DNA of 29,266 nucleotides from a virus, in the IMG/VR virus record IMGVR_UViG_3300009001_001862, positions 1 to 29,266 of that record; one strand, given 5' to 3'. A program made the position numbers and the translations under genes. Within the stretch, counting starts at the first letter, position 1, and the number at the start of each line of letters is the position of its first letter. This document shows positions 1 to 7,780 of the stretch, in pieces. The notes beneath the pieces are model-generated. The model worked only from the letters and a program-made list of their open reading frames with translations. It did no database searches and was not told the DNA's origin.

Positions 1-108
1 CATGCTCACAAATACGCTCAGGGCAAGCCAGCGAAATTGCGATACGCCCAGAACATCACCATCAAGGCTGACAGGAACGGCATTCCTCAAATGCACAGGA
101 AGGTGTGA
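1..108 (+). CDS. 3' end of an unidentified gene (5' end outside window)
   Basis: An open frame runs from the first base to a TGA at 106-108 and encodes 35 residues ending QMHRKV. The piece is basic and carries no motif I recognise. The next gene starts 3 bp downstream, so it belongs to the same rightward gene string. Function unknown. Confidence 0.55.
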   Translation, partial: HAHKYAQGKPAKLRYAQNITIKADRNGIPQMHRKV

Positions 109-110
109 GC

Positions 111-242
111 ATGGGTGTGAATCAAGGTGATTATTGGATTTGCCGATCCTGTGGAGGCAGGGGATATTGCACGTTGTTCTTCGTTTGTGAAATGTGTGGG
201 TATCGTGAGCCAGAAGATGTGAAGAGGGAGGAATCCAAGTGA
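111..242 (+). CDS. Small zinc-ribbon protein, 43 aa
   Basis: ATG at 111, TGA at 240-242. The protein has two CxxC-type pairs, CRSCGGRGYC near residues 12-20 and CEMCGY near 30-33, which is the spacing of a zinc ribbon; the C-terminal third is charged. It overlaps the next gene by 4 bp (GTGA), typical of coupled translation. Zinc ribbons this small are usually adaptors for nucleic acid or protein binding. The exact role cannot be told from sequence. Confidence 0.6.
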   Translation: MGVNQGDYWICRSCGGRGYCTLFFVCEMCGYREPEDVKREESK

Positions 243-388
243 ACGAAAAATGCAAATATCAACACAAGGAACTGTGCAAAATCAAAGCCGAAACCAAAAC
301 CGAAGCAGGTGTTCCCATGTGTAAGCCATATCATAACCATTGGATTCAACTAAAATTGCGTCATGGCGTGAAGGGGGAATTGCGATGA
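239..388 (+). CDS. Small Cys/His-containing basic protein, 49 aa
   Basis: The frame opens with GTG at 239, overlapping the stop of the previous gene, and ends at TGA 386-388, which overlaps the next ATG (ATGA). Cysteines at residues 5, 13 and 28 and several histidines could bind a metal. The overlaps on both sides are the main reason to believe it is real. No family recognised. Confidence 0.45.
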   Translation: MNEKCKYQHKELCKIKAETKTEAGVPMCKPYHNHWIQLKLRHGVKGELR

Positions 389-813
389 AAGCACCGAAGG
401 AGGTTGTGGAATCGCTCGCAATCGAGCATGGCTTCTTCAACGCCTTTGATGGGAAGGTGTATTACGAGGGCGACGTTGTGCCGATTTACCACTATGATTC
501 TGGGACGGCCTACAATGGAACGGTTGTCAAATTGATAAAACCAGGATTTTCAGGCTTGGTTCAAATCAAGAAGTCCATGACTGGTGGCGACATTGTGATC
601 ACCGAATATGACTACCGAATCGAGGATGAGGAAATTGAGAAGTGGGTGGCGAAACCCATCCCTCCCGATCCGAACTGCTACATCATCGCCCCTGAGCCTG
701 TGGCTTGGCGGTGGCATTTCGCAATGGGTGAAATCCTTAAGAGCGAGATGGTGAAGAACAACTCCAACGTTGGTGTTGATGGCGACGGCGATGAGTTCCG
801 CATGGAGGCTTGA
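385..813 (+). CDS. Hypothetical protein, 142 aa
   Basis: I choose ATG 385 (MKAPKEVVES) because it overlaps the stop of the preceding small gene as ATGA and follows a purine-rich GAAGGGGGAATTGCG stretch; an in-frame ATG at 340 lies inside that gene. The central part (about residues 25-80) is rich in beta-strand-type alternation with GDVVPIYHYD and GTVVKLIKPG, which resembles a small barrel, but I cannot assign a family. The C-terminus has a short Asp/Gly run. Function unknown. Confidence 0.7.
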   Translation: MKAPKEVVESLAIEHGFFNAFDGKVYYEGDVVPIYHYDSGTAYNGTVVKLIKPGFSGLVQIKKSMTGGDIVITEYDYRIEDEEIEKWVAKPIPPDPNCYIIAPEPVAWRWHFAMGEILKSEMVKNNSNVGVDGDGDEFRMEA

Positions 814-815
814 CA

Positions 816-1187
816 ATGACTTGGTTCACGGATGGGGTCGAGATGATCCCAAAGCGAAAAGACGGGCGTTGCGCTCATTGCACCCCCGTTAAATCCACAT
901 TCGGCTCAAGGACGTTCAAGGCAAAGTGGAAGATCGGCGGTGCAGACGTTGATAGTGGCTACATCATGGAGGACGGCAGCGCACCTGAACCTTTGACACT
1001 TGAGCAATACGATGAATTGATGCGCCAATATGACAACAACACGGATGCAATGATGAAATCATTGGGTCGAACCCGTGTTGATTGGAAAGAGGTCTGCGGC
1101 CATTGTAAGCGTATTTGGGAGATCAACCCAAACAAGGATGAATGGTGTCATTATTCCTACGCATTGTATTGTCGCCCCCTTGTGTGA
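816..1187 (+). CDS. Putative zinc-binding protein, 123 aa
   Basis: ATG 816 is preferred; an in-frame TTG at 810 would overlap the previous stop. CAHC (residues 20-23) and CGHC (about residue 94) give two CxxC knuckles some 70 residues apart, with two further Cys near the C-terminus. This suggests a zinc ribbon with a large insertion, or two half-sites. It is the last gene of the first small-gene string; a 34 bp gap with an inverted repeat follows. Function unknown. Confidence 0.65.
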   Translation: MTWFTDGVEMIPKRKDGRCAHCTPVKSTFGSRTFKAKWKIGGADVDSGYIMEDGSAPEPLTLEQYDELMRQYDNNTDAMMKSLGRTRVDWKEVCGHCKRIWEINPNKDEWCHYSYALYCRPLV

Positions 1188-1204
1188 GTCTTGATAAGCA
1201 AGAC
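1188..1204. promoter_or_regulatory. Perfect inverted repeat upstream of the thermosome gene
   Basis: GTCTTG-ATAAG-CAAGAC forms a 6 bp perfect inverted repeat with a 5 nt spacer. It fills the gap between the stop at 1187 and the chaperonin start, and includes a weak TATA-like TTGATA (1191-1196) about 26-31 bp before ATG 1222. It could be an operator over a promoter, or an RNA hairpin. There is no T-run after it, so a terminator is less likely. Confidence 0.4.
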
Positions 1205-1221
1205 ACCGATACGGCTTGACG

Positions 1222-2850
1222 ATGCAACCGAGCCAAGGCCAACAACCCGTGTATATCATGCAGAAAGGAACTGAACAAACCAACGGTTCAGCCGCCCAAC
1301 GAAACAACATTCAGGCGGCAAAGGCCGTTGGTGCTGCAATCAAGACCACGCTTGGGCCGTTGGGCATGGACAAGATGCTCATTGACCCTGCGGGGAACGT
1401 CCTCATCACCAACGATGGCGTGTCAATCCTACGTGAGATCGGCATCGAGCATCCAGCCGCCAAGATGATTGTTGAGGTCGCCAAGACTCAGGAAAGCCGT
1501 TGCTATGACGGGACGACCTCAGCCGTGGTTCTCTCAGGGGCTTTGCTTGAAGAGGCTGAACGTTTGCTGGATAAGGGCATCCACCCAACCACAATCTGTA
1601 AAGGATTCCGAATCGCCAAGTCATTTTGTGTTGATGAATTGCGCCACCACGCCGAGTTCATCCTAAATGAAATCGTGGCCGAGTTCGGGCGGGACGGCAA
1701 AGGATTGCCGCCAAACAAACTGTCGTATTATGGGGCTTACAGTTCCTTGACGGGCAAAGCGGCTGAGGGCATTCAGGGGCAATTAGCACAATTGGCTCAG
1801 TCCGTCGTTGGATCGGTGGAGTCCATTGAGGACATTCGCTTCATTTCGGCAAGCGGGACAAACGAAGAGGACACCTATTCCGCACCTGGGATTGTCATTG
1901 AACGTGATTTAGCGAGTCCGATGATGAAGCGAACCATTCAGGAAACACGACTTCTTCTCCTTGATTGCGCTATTGAGCCAAAGAAAACCAACCTTGATGC
2001 TCAGGTTCAAATCACCAACCCTGCACAGGTCGAAGAGTTCTTACGTCAAGAAGAGGATGCGATTCGGGACATGGTGGAATTGATTCAACAATCTGGGGCA
2101 AACGTTGTTTTGACCCAAAAGAAGATTGACGATCTCGCCCTGCATTTCCTCAAGAAGCATGGGATTTCCGCAATTCATTCTGTCAAGAAGTCTGACCTTG
2201 AAGCAGCGAGCCGCATTTCAGGCGCAAGTGTTGTTTCCAGCCTTTCTAACCCCATTAGCGAGAGCGAATTGGGGGAATGCGCCTTCCATGTTTCGGACAA
2301 GTTCGATTACGATTTGGCCCTTATCACGTCGCCAACCTCTCCAATCAAGACTGTTATCGCCTGTGGTGCGACCCCACAGGTTGCTGAGGAAATGGAACGT
2401 GCGCTGGAAGATGCAATCGGTGTCGCTTGGCTGATGAAGGTTGATGATGGCGTGTTGTTGGGCGGGGGCGCAACTCAAGCATTCCTGTATAACCAACTCA
2501 AGACTCGATGCCGTCCAGAAGGACGTGTGCAGATGGCGGTTGATGCCTTCGCTGAGGCGTTGCTACAAATCCCATCAGCCATCGCTGAGAACGCAGGGCT
2601 TGACCCTGTGGATGAACTCATCCTTCTTACCAAACAAAGCCTTGAGTCCGACTACAACTATTTCATTGACGTTGAGCCTCAACAGAAAGACCACCCTAAC
2701 GACGCTTTGAAGCAGGGTATTTTTGAGCCAAAAGCCCTTCATGTTCAGGCCATCACCTCAGCAACGGAGGCTGCGATTATGGTTCTTCGGATTGACGATG
2801 TTATCCGAATGAACCCCTCAGCAGGGCAACCGCCAATGCCTCCAATGTGA
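1222..2850 (+). CDS. Group II chaperonin (thermosome / Cpn60-TCP-1 family)
   Basis: A full-length 542 aa thermosome subunit. These form double-ring ATP-driven folding chambers in the archaeal cytosol. Visible hallmarks: the N-terminal ATP-binding segment [10 protein letters not shown] (residues 44-53), NDGVSIL (64-70), the nucleotide motif as YDGTT (95-99, usually GDGTT), the apical-domain segment with [13 protein letters not shown], the hinge/ATPase segment [13 protein letters not shown] near 414-417, and a C-terminal MPPM tail. Length fits the family. ATG 1222 is chosen over TTG 1216, which would add only two residues. The aspartate thought to activate water is kept (D96), but the Gly before it is Tyr. 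The gene stands alone between short gaps, so it may have its own promoter. A cellular origin of the gene is likely; in a virus it would help fold capsid or tail proteins. Confidence 0.97.
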   Translation: MQPSQGQQPVYIMQKGTEQTNGSAAQRNNIQAAKAVGAAIKTTLGPLGMDKMLIDPAGNVLITNDGVSILREIGIEHPAAKMIVEVAKTQESRCYDGTTSAVVLSGALLEEAERLLDKGIHPTTICKGFRIAKSFCVDELRHHAEFILNEIVAEFGRDGKGLPPNKLSYYGAYSSLTGKAAEGIQGQLAQLAQSVVGSVESIEDIRFISASGTNEEDTYSAPGIVIERDLASPMMKRTIQETRLLLLDCAIEPKKTNLDAQVQITNPAQVEEFLRQEEDAIRDMVELIQQSGANVVLTQKKIDDLALHFLKKHGISAIHSVKKSDLEAASRISGASVVSSLSNPISESELGECAFHVSDKFDYDLALITSPTSPIKTVIACGATPQVAEEMERALEDAIGVAWLMKVDDGVLLGGGATQAFLYNQLKTRCRPEGRVQMAVDAFAEALLQIPSAIAENAGLDPVDELILLTKQSLESDYNYFIDVEPQQKDHPNDALKQGIFEPKALHVQAITSATEAAIMVLRIDDVIRMNPSAGQPPMPPM

Positions 2851-2853
2851 GCG

Positions 2854-2859
2854 TTTATA
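2854..2859 (+). promoter_or_regulatory. TATA box of a probable leaderless promoter
   Basis: TTTATA, followed by CC, lies in the 32 bp gap after the thermosome gene. Its centre is about 26 bp before ATG 2883, the distance expected between an archaeal TATA box and the start site. Transcription would then begin at or near the A of the start codon, giving a leaderless mRNA. No Shine-Dalgarno sequence precedes this ATG, which agrees. Confidence 0.5.
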
Positions 2860-2882
2860 CCTAAGCGACACAACTCGCAACT

Positions 2883-3230
2883 ATGGCGAAAACCAAGCGT
2901 GTTCGGGTGAAGATCATCAAAATGATGGAGAAGTTCGGTGAAATGGACACGGCTGAGATTTATGATCGCCTCAACGATTACGATAGCGAGTTCAAAATCC
3001 ACCACGGCATCACCATGCAAGTGTTGGGGAACGTTCTCAGCAAAGAGCCGATCTTCTTGAAAATGGCTGGCGTTGAGGATCAAAACGCCCCTCGATTTGA
3101 GGGGACAAATGGCTACGCTTACAAAATCTCATTGTGGGCTTTGAACAAGAGCCTTCTCAACACACACCCTGAACTCGCTGATGAAAGCACGAACTCCTAT
3201 CGCTTGAGAACTTCAAGGTCGGCATCGTAA
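2883..3230 (+). CDS. Winged-helix-like small protein, 115 aa
   Basis: ATG 2883, no ribosome binding site, with a TATA box 26 bp upstream. Residues about 5-60 read as a helix-turn-helix: RVRVKIIKMMEKFGEMD, TAEIYDRLND, then GITMQVLGNVLSKEPIFLKM, followed by a short strand region YAYKISLWAL. That order suggests a winged-helix DNA-binding domain, and a regulator of neighbouring transcription units is plausible. Family assignment is by pattern only. Confidence 0.7.
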   Translation: MAKTKRVRVKIIKMMEKFGEMDTAEIYDRLNDYDSEFKIHHGITMQVLGNVLSKEPIFLKMAGVEDQNAPRFEGTNGYAYKISLWALNKSLLNTHPELADESTNSYRLRTSRSAS

Positions 3231-3238
3231 GGAATGTT

Positions 3239-3244
3239 CTTATA
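3239..3244 (+). promoter_or_regulatory. TATA-like box upstream of the 637 aa gene
   Basis: CTTATA followed by CC sits in the 62 bp gap, about 51 bp before ATG 3293. It shares TTATACC with the box at 2854. Transcription starting about 25 bp downstream would give a short leader that includes the purine-rich GAGAAGGCAAG. Candidate promoter for the long downstream operon. Confidence 0.35.
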
Positions 3245-3292
3245 CCCTGCCCCATGTGGATTGCTTGTCCGTGAGAAGGCAAGTGATACACC

Positions 3293-5206
3293 ATGAGCAG
3301 AAAAGATTTGGAAGAAGAAGCAGAAAACCACGAATGGAGTCCCGATTTGGGGTCTGTTTTGAAGATGGCTGGCGAGGTCATTCTCGCACAATGGCATGAG
3401 AAGAACGGCATTTACCTCAACTCCGAGGAACGTAAGGAACGTGGGAAGCGACCCCAAGCCGAAGTCCACCAGTCCGACATTCAAATCCGCAACGGCAACC
3501 AACTCATCACCTTTGTTCCTGTTGATGAGGACAAAGCCATGATTTCAATTCCTGTTGGGATGAGCGACAAAGCCACGCCAGCATCCATCCCCAAAGAATG
3601 GTGTCTGGGCATGTGGATTGACGGCATGATTGAAGCGTTTGAGGGTGATGAAACCGTTGTTCGCTATTTCGCCAACGGCATGAACTCGGCTCTCAACAAC
3701 GCAACCGAGATTGACGACGAAGGCAAATTGAAAATCAACAGGAAAAAATTGCCTGAGTTCAACAACCCGATTGCCGTTGCTGAAATCATGGACTCCTTCA
3801 AGCGAACTTTCGTGAGCAAGTCCAAGCCAAGCACCAAGGCGAACTTCACGATGGTTGTCCAAGAACTTGAGCCTGTTGCTGAGGCCGTCGAGGTTGTTGA
3901 ACCTGAGCCTGAGCCAAGCAAAGCCGATCTCGTAATGGGTTTGGCTGACAGACTCGCATCACATTCCACACCCCAAGAGGAACAGGTGGTTGGCGAGGAT
4001 TCGCATTCCAACACCGAGCCTGTTCACGCTTTGGAAGAGGCAGAAACACCGACTCCCCCTGCCGATGATGCCGAAGAAGTGGTGGCCGTTGTTGCCGACC
4101 CAACGCCACCTGTGGATGAAAACCCACACAACTTCAAGAAGAACCCCACCGACTGGATCAAGCACGAATTGATGCACTACAACAAGGCGTTGGGTGAAGA
4201 GAGTTGGAATGCTGATGAGGTCGCTGAGGTCGCAGGTTGTCATGTGCAGACCATCAAGCGAGCGTTGGACAAGTTCGAGGCTGAGGCTGCGTATGTTCAC
4301 ATGCAAGGGCTTCACACGTTGAAGGACGCTGATGAAGGCACACCAGGATGGGTTGCCCTTGACGTGGACATCAACGAGGACTGGATTCTCCGCATTGAAT
4401 GTGAGCGTTCACCTACGGGACGCTATGCACGTGGTCGCCCCATTTGGTTCTATGTCATGGACAAATCCTTCCCCGACCAACACCACCCCACGGCTGAGGA
4501 AACGGCTGAGATGGTCGCTGGTTTTTTGGAGAAGGATTGGAACACCCACCCCGAAGAGATGGCTGAACGGATGGATGCCTACACCGCAGAATTGGAGGCG
4601 ATTGAGGGCGATGCTGAGGAAGAAGCCCCCTCGCTCAAAGCGGCTGACAACACCGATCCATCGTTGAGTCCATGCCCAGACTGTGGCTCATTGACCTCCC
4701 CCAACGACGTTCCCAAGGAAGCCCCTGATTTCATCTGCGGCGACTGTCATTTGGTTCGTCTTGATGAGGACGAAGCATGGGCTGAGGAATCAGCCGTCCG
4801 AGCGCAGATGAACTCGATTTACGACGGGACGGCCAGCGACGTGAACAACGCCCCTGAGCCTGAACCCGTGGATGAGATGGAAGAACCTGCCCCTGACCCC
4901 TACGACTTCCCTCCTGAGCCTGTGGCCGAAGTCATTGACACGCCCGTTGCTGCGATTGAGAAGGCGACTGGACGTTGTGTGCATTGTGCATCCCCTTCAA
5001 CCTTCACCGCCAACACCACCATAGGAGAGCGTTTGTTCTGCACCGAGAAGTGTTGGGCTAAATACACAGGAAACCCTGTGCATGAGGAAGGCTGGTATGG
5101 ATTCAAGGCATCGCACGATGAAGAGGTTGAGATGGAACTTGAGGCTGAGGCTGAACAGATTCGCACCGAGAATGAATACGACCTCGGCAACGCAATGGGG
5201 TTTTGA
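3293..5206 (+). CDS. Large acidic modular protein with HTH-like segment and two zinc ribbons, 637 aa
   Basis: The order is an N-terminal globular part (about 1-185) that I do not recognise; a Pro/Glu/Val-rich acidic linker (about 190-285); a helix-turn-helix-like segment WNADEVAEVAGCHVQTIKRA (about 304-323); a mixed domain with RPIWFYVMDKSFP; a zinc ribbon CPDC...CGDC (about 461-485); a second acidic Pro-rich linker; and a C-terminal CVHC...CTEKC zinc finger (about 562-587). Acidic linkers between nucleic-acid-type modules suggest a scaffold or DNA-mimicking protein. It is codon-biased toward C-ending codons like the other probably abundant proteins here. The specific function is unknown. Confidence 0.85.
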   Translation: MSRKDLEEEAENHEWSPDLGSVLKMAGEVILAQWHEKNGIYLNSEERKERGKRPQAEVHQSDIQIRNGNQLITFVPVDEDKAMISIPVGMSDKATPASIPKEWCLGMWIDGMIEAFEGDETVVRYFANGMNSALNNATEIDDEGKLKINRKKLPEFNNPIAVAEIMDSFKRTFVSKSKPSTKANFTMVVQELEPVAEAVEVVEPEPEPSKADLVMGLADRLASHSTPQEEQVVGEDSHSNTEPVHALEEAETPTPPADDAEEVVAVVADPTPPVDENPHNFKKNPTDWIKHELMHYNKALGEESWNADEVAEVAGCHVQTIKRALDKFEAEAAYVHMQGLHTLKDADEGTPGWVALDVDINEDWILRIECERSPTGRYARGRPIWFYVMDKSFPDQHHPTAEETAEMVAGFLEKDWNTHPEEMAERMDAYTAELEAIEGDAEEEAPSLKAADNTDPSLSPCPDCGSLTSPNDVPKEAPDFICGDCHLVRLDEDEAWAEESAVRAQMNSIYDGTASDVNNAPEPEPVDEMEEPAPDPYDFPPEPVAEVIDTPVAAIEKATGRCVHCASPSTFTANTTIGERLFCTEKCWAKYTGNPVHEEGWYGFKASHDEEVEMELEAEAEQIRTENEYDLGNAMGF

Positions 5207-5207
5207 G

Positions 5208-5504
5208 ATGAAGAGGCCAAAGCAGAACGGTGGTCCGAAAATCACCACGTTCACGAAGAAGCCCAAGTCCCGATCCACGGCCAACAAGGTTTGGACGACG
5301 GTTCATTCAGTCTATGGGCAACCGCCTTCGTGGATGAGAATGATCCCCGCCAGACGTTGGTTTGAGGACGAGAACGGCAAGCAGCAGTTCACCAACACCT
5401 CCCGATGGGAGATTGCCTTTGATGAAGAAGCGGAAGAACTTTTGATTCTCACGGGTCCAGCAAAGAGCGTGGTTAAACTGCTACCAACGTTGGTGGTGGA
5501 CTGA
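5208..5504 (+). CDS. Hypothetical protein, 98 aa
   Basis: ATG 5208 is chosen because it follows the previous stop by 1 bp; the open frame extends further upstream only inside that gene. The first 30 residues are strongly basic (MKRPKQNGG...TKKPKSRS), then a compact region with WMRMIPARRWF and a C-terminal strand-like tail. Its stop overlaps the next ATG (TGATG). The basic head suggests nucleic acid contact. No family recognised. Confidence 0.65.
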   Translation: MKRPKQNGGPKITTFTKKPKSRSTANKVWTTVHSVYGQPPSWMRMIPARRWFEDENGKQQFTNTSRWEIAFDEEAEELLILTGPAKSVVKLLPTLVVD

Positions 5505-6127
5505 TGGCTGAGTTGGTCGGATTCCCCAAAGCACCCTTGACGCCTATCATGGTGTCCTTCATGCGGTGCAGGGAGAGCCGACCATTCGTTGGTTCTTTCG
5601 AGGCACGACCCAAAGAGGGTGAAGTTGTCGCATTCATCCCTTACCTTGACTTGCCGAACTATGCTCTTGATGAAGAACGTGCAATCGCCTACATTGACGC
5701 TGATGGCTTCCGTGGCTGGATTTCCAAGGACGACGTATCAACGCACTTTGACATAATGGACGCCACCCACGACAAATGCTGGCCTTTCTTCGGACTGTTT
5801 GAGAGGCAAGGTTGGGAGGCCACGCCGATCCTGTGGTCGGCAATTGACTGGCCGAAGCATTTCCAACTGAGAAGTGATGATTCAGCATACGACATGTCGC
5901 CAGAAGCCTTCTTCGCCAATTGCGATTTGATTACGTCCTGTCCTTGGTGTGGGCATCCACAACTCAATGACAAGCATGGAAAACCAATCAACGGAGATGC
6001 TTGCGAAGCGTGTGAATGGGGGCGGGATGAGGAAGAGGAAGATCAGAAGAAACGTGAATCGTTGCCTGTTGTAAAGTTCGATGAAAACAACTCCGAAACA
6101 GGATTCTTGGGCGAGGATTGGGCGTGA
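5504..6127 (+). CDS. Hypothetical zinc-finger protein, 207 aa
   Basis: ATG 5504 overlaps the preceding stop. The body (1-140) has no motif I can name. CPWCGHPQ (about 145-152) and CEAC (about 167-170) form a zinc-ribbon-like pair of knuckles, followed by an acidic EEEED run and a short tail. It belongs to the tightly packed small-gene operon. Function unknown. Confidence 0.75.
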   Translation: MAELVGFPKAPLTPIMVSFMRCRESRPFVGSFEARPKEGEVVAFIPYLDLPNYALDEERAIAYIDADGFRGWISKDDVSTHFDIMDATHDKCWPFFGLFERQGWEATPILWSAIDWPKHFQLRSDDSAYDMSPEAFFANCDLITSCPWCGHPQLNDKHGKPINGDACEACEWGRDEEEEDQKKRESLPVVKFDENNSETGFLGEDWA

Positions 6128-6131
6128 GGTC

Positions 6132-6401
6132 ATGGACGTATCACAAGCACCGATTCCAGTTCTTGAGATACCAGAAGAAAGACCAAGAAAACCCTCAGCC
6201 AAAATACCTCATGTTTGGAAGTGCGGCCATGTTGTTGATATTGCATGGGTTCTTGATGGCTTCCGCTATTGCCCTTATTGCGGCAGCAAATACCCCAAGA
6301 ATCGAATCAATTTGATTGCACGTTGGATTTCATATCAGCGATGGTATGCGTCTTATCACCGAATATCCCTTACAACCGATGATATGATGAAAGGTGAGTG
6401 A
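6132..6401 (+). CDS. Small zinc-ribbon protein, 89 aa
   Basis: ATG 6132 begins 5 bp after the previous stop, with a GAGGT ribosome-binding-like sequence just before it. WKCGH (about residue 30) and CPYCGSKY (about 45-52) look like one zinc ribbon with a His or Cys as the remaining ligand. The C-terminal 35 residues are basic and aromatic. The gene overlaps the next by 8 bp if that gene uses its GTG start. Confidence 0.65.
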   Translation: MDVSQAPIPVLEIPEERPRKPSAKIPHVWKCGHVVDIAWVLDGFRYCPYCGSKYPKNRINLIARWISYQRWYASYHRISLTTDDMMKGE

Positions 6402-6696
6402 GGCTTTAATTGCCGAACCCCTTTGGGAGAGGATAATGAGGCTATTCCGTAAGGGGAATCCCGAAAGACGTGTGGAGGTCAAACAAGAACATGAGGCATT
6501 CATCAAAGCGCATCAGGAGATTCTTGTTGAATTGTTTGCGGATCGGGGAATGCTTCTCGGCAGCAACAGGTTCAACGAACTCACAGGTGTTGAGCGATTT
6601 GACGCCCTGTTTGAAATTGACAATCGAATTATCAAAATCAAAGAACTGATTGAAACGGAGGAAATGAAATGCAAGAAGCGTTTAAGGTCGTTGTGA
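6394..6696 (+). CDS. Helical hypothetical protein, up to 100 aa
   Basis: The frame opens at GTG 6394. An alternative is ATG 6436 (MRLFRKGNPERR), preceded immediately by GGGAGAGG, giving 86 aa. The sequence is nearly all helix-forming and charged (VEVKQEHEAFIKAHQEILVE, then RIIKIKELIETEE), so a coiled-coil or small helical bundle is likely. It overlaps the next gene by 28 bp. Function unknown; start uncertain. Confidence 0.6.
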   Translation: MSEALIAEPLWERIMRLFRKGNPERRVEVKQEHEAFIKAHQEILVELFADRGMLLGSNRFNELTGVERFDALFEIDNRIIKIKELIETEEMKCKKRLRSL

Positions 6697-7004
6697 ATGA
6701 TGAAGAGAACGGTTTGTGGCTTGTCCATGAGGGCGAGCCAAGAATCTGCGTGTCGCCTGTGAACAAAGCAGGATGGCGAAAGGTGAGCGTTTGTTTGGTT
6801 GGCCCTAACGAAGCAGCCAAGATCGGAGAGGGTTTGCTGAAAGACGTTGAGGAATACCTGTCCCAAAACCACTACATGAAACAGAACAACGACATTCCTT
6901 GGCGTTGGAAGCGAACAACGATTGGGCATCCATCGGAAGGCATCGCTATGCACGAAGCCAACGTGCGCCAGCATCAACTTGTGCCTGTGGGTGAAGAAGA
7001 ATGA
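6669..7004 (+). CDS. Hypothetical protein, 111 aa
   Basis: ATG 6669 lies just downstream of GGAGGAAATGAA, a good ribosome binding site inside the end of the previous gene. The N-terminal half alternates strands (FKVVVNDEENGLWLVHEGE), the middle is helical and the tail ends in EEE. The stop overlaps the next ATG (ATGA). No family recognised. Confidence 0.65.
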   Translation: MQEAFKVVVNDEENGLWLVHEGEPRICVSPVNKAGWRKVSVCLVGPNEAAKIGEGLLKDVEEYLSQNHYMKQNNDIPWRWKRTTIGHPSEGIAMHEANVRQHQLVPVGEEE

Positions 7005-7114
7005 GGTTCACGGGGCAGACCTGCTCAAAGAGAGGATGCAACAATTTGCTTCGACCTGGGTTCCGTCTTTGCTTTCAATGCACTTACAAGAATGCACCAA
7101 AGGAGGAAGAATGA
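7001..7114 (+). CDS. Very small zinc-finger protein, 37 aa
   Basis: ATG 7001 overlaps the previous stop and its own TGA (7112-7114) overlaps the next ATG at 7111. Four cysteines, at residues 8, 13, 24 and 27 (CSKRGC and CFQC), give a compact zinc-knuckle arrangement that fits the whole protein. Overlaps on both sides and the Cys spacing support a real gene despite its size. Confidence 0.55.
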   Translation: MRFTGQTCSKRGCNNLLRPGFRLCFQCTYKNAPKEEE

Positions 7115-7260
7115 TGGCGAGTCCCGATCAGCAGAAAAAATGCCCCGATTGCGGGAATGATAACATGATTGATGGTGGAGAACGCTTTGACGTATTCTCA
7201 GGACAAAACAAGAAAACCAAGAAGTGTTCTCAATGCAGGAGGTGGATTTACGATGGTTGA
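7111..7260 (+). CDS. Small zinc-ribbon protein, 49 aa
   Basis: Starts at ATG 7111 (or 7114), following AGGAGGAAGA, a strong ribosome binding site. CPDCGNDN (about 11-18) and CSQCRRW (about 39-45) form a textbook zinc ribbon with about 24 residues between the pairs. It overlaps the next gene by 8 bp. It probably binds nucleic acid or a protein partner; which one is unknown. Confidence 0.65.
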   Translation: MMASPDQQKKCPDCGNDNMIDGGERFDVFSGQNKKTKKCSQCRRWIYDG

Positions 7261-7780
7261 AATGCCGACGCCGACCCAAAAAGACGTTGAATGGGCGTAT
7301 TACCTGTGGAACTCACTATCCGTTGGTGAAGGACGTTGGACGCTACCAAATGTGGGCGCATACGTGCGAACTGGTCCGAAAGAATTGACGCTGCGTGAAA
7401 TCCATTTCTCTAAGCCTCAAGAGAACCAATTCGGTTCATCGGTGTTTGACAACCATCATTGGATTATGACGCTCGCTGATGCTATCGGCTGGACTATCAC
7501 GGAAAGCGTCATATTGGCGACGGATAACGACGGTGAAATCAACATTCCAAATGAGTTGGTCGGTCTGGTTTCCGTTTGTGCGAATCGCTGCGGTGCGGTT
7601 TATCGTGTTGAAGAACTTAACACAGGCCAGCAATACGTCAAAATCCAACCCAACCTCGCTTGCCCATGTTGTGGAGATGAACATGCGGTTGAGCCTGTTC
7701 TTGATGGCGTTCATGTCGTCGTTGATGATCGGGGATATGTGGTGAATCAAAACAGGTTGGCTCAACAAGAGGAAGAATGA
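7253..7780 (+). CDS. Hypothetical protein with C-terminal zinc-binding cysteines, 175 aa
   Basis: ATG 7253 is chosen; the frame is open upstream only within the preceding gene. The first 100 residues are mixed and rich in aromatics (VEWAYYLWNSL). CANRCG (about 107-112) and CPCCG (about 136-140) form a likely zinc ribbon around a strand-like YRVEELNTGQQYVKIQP insert. It overlaps the PC4-like gene by 4 bp. Function unknown. Confidence 0.7.
   Translation: MVEMPTPTQKDVEWAYYLWNSLSVGEGRWTLPNVGAYVRTGPKELTLREIHFSKPQENQFGSSVFDNHHWIMTLADAIGWTITESVILATDNDGEINIPNELVGLVSVCANRCGAVYRVEELNTGQQYVKIQPNLACPCCGDEHAVEPVLDGVHVVVDDRGYVVNQNRLAQQEEE

Noticed and set aside
3664-4315. Several - strand frames of 93-118 codons opposite the acidic protein
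   Set aside because: They are antisense to acidic, codon-biased sequence, overlap one another in different frames and have no ribosome sites.
6118-6315. A 65-codon + strand open frame overlapping the 89 aa zinc-ribbon gene
   Set aside because: The other frame keeps the CxxC zinc knuckle and the start spacing; this frame is only a hydrophobic shadow.
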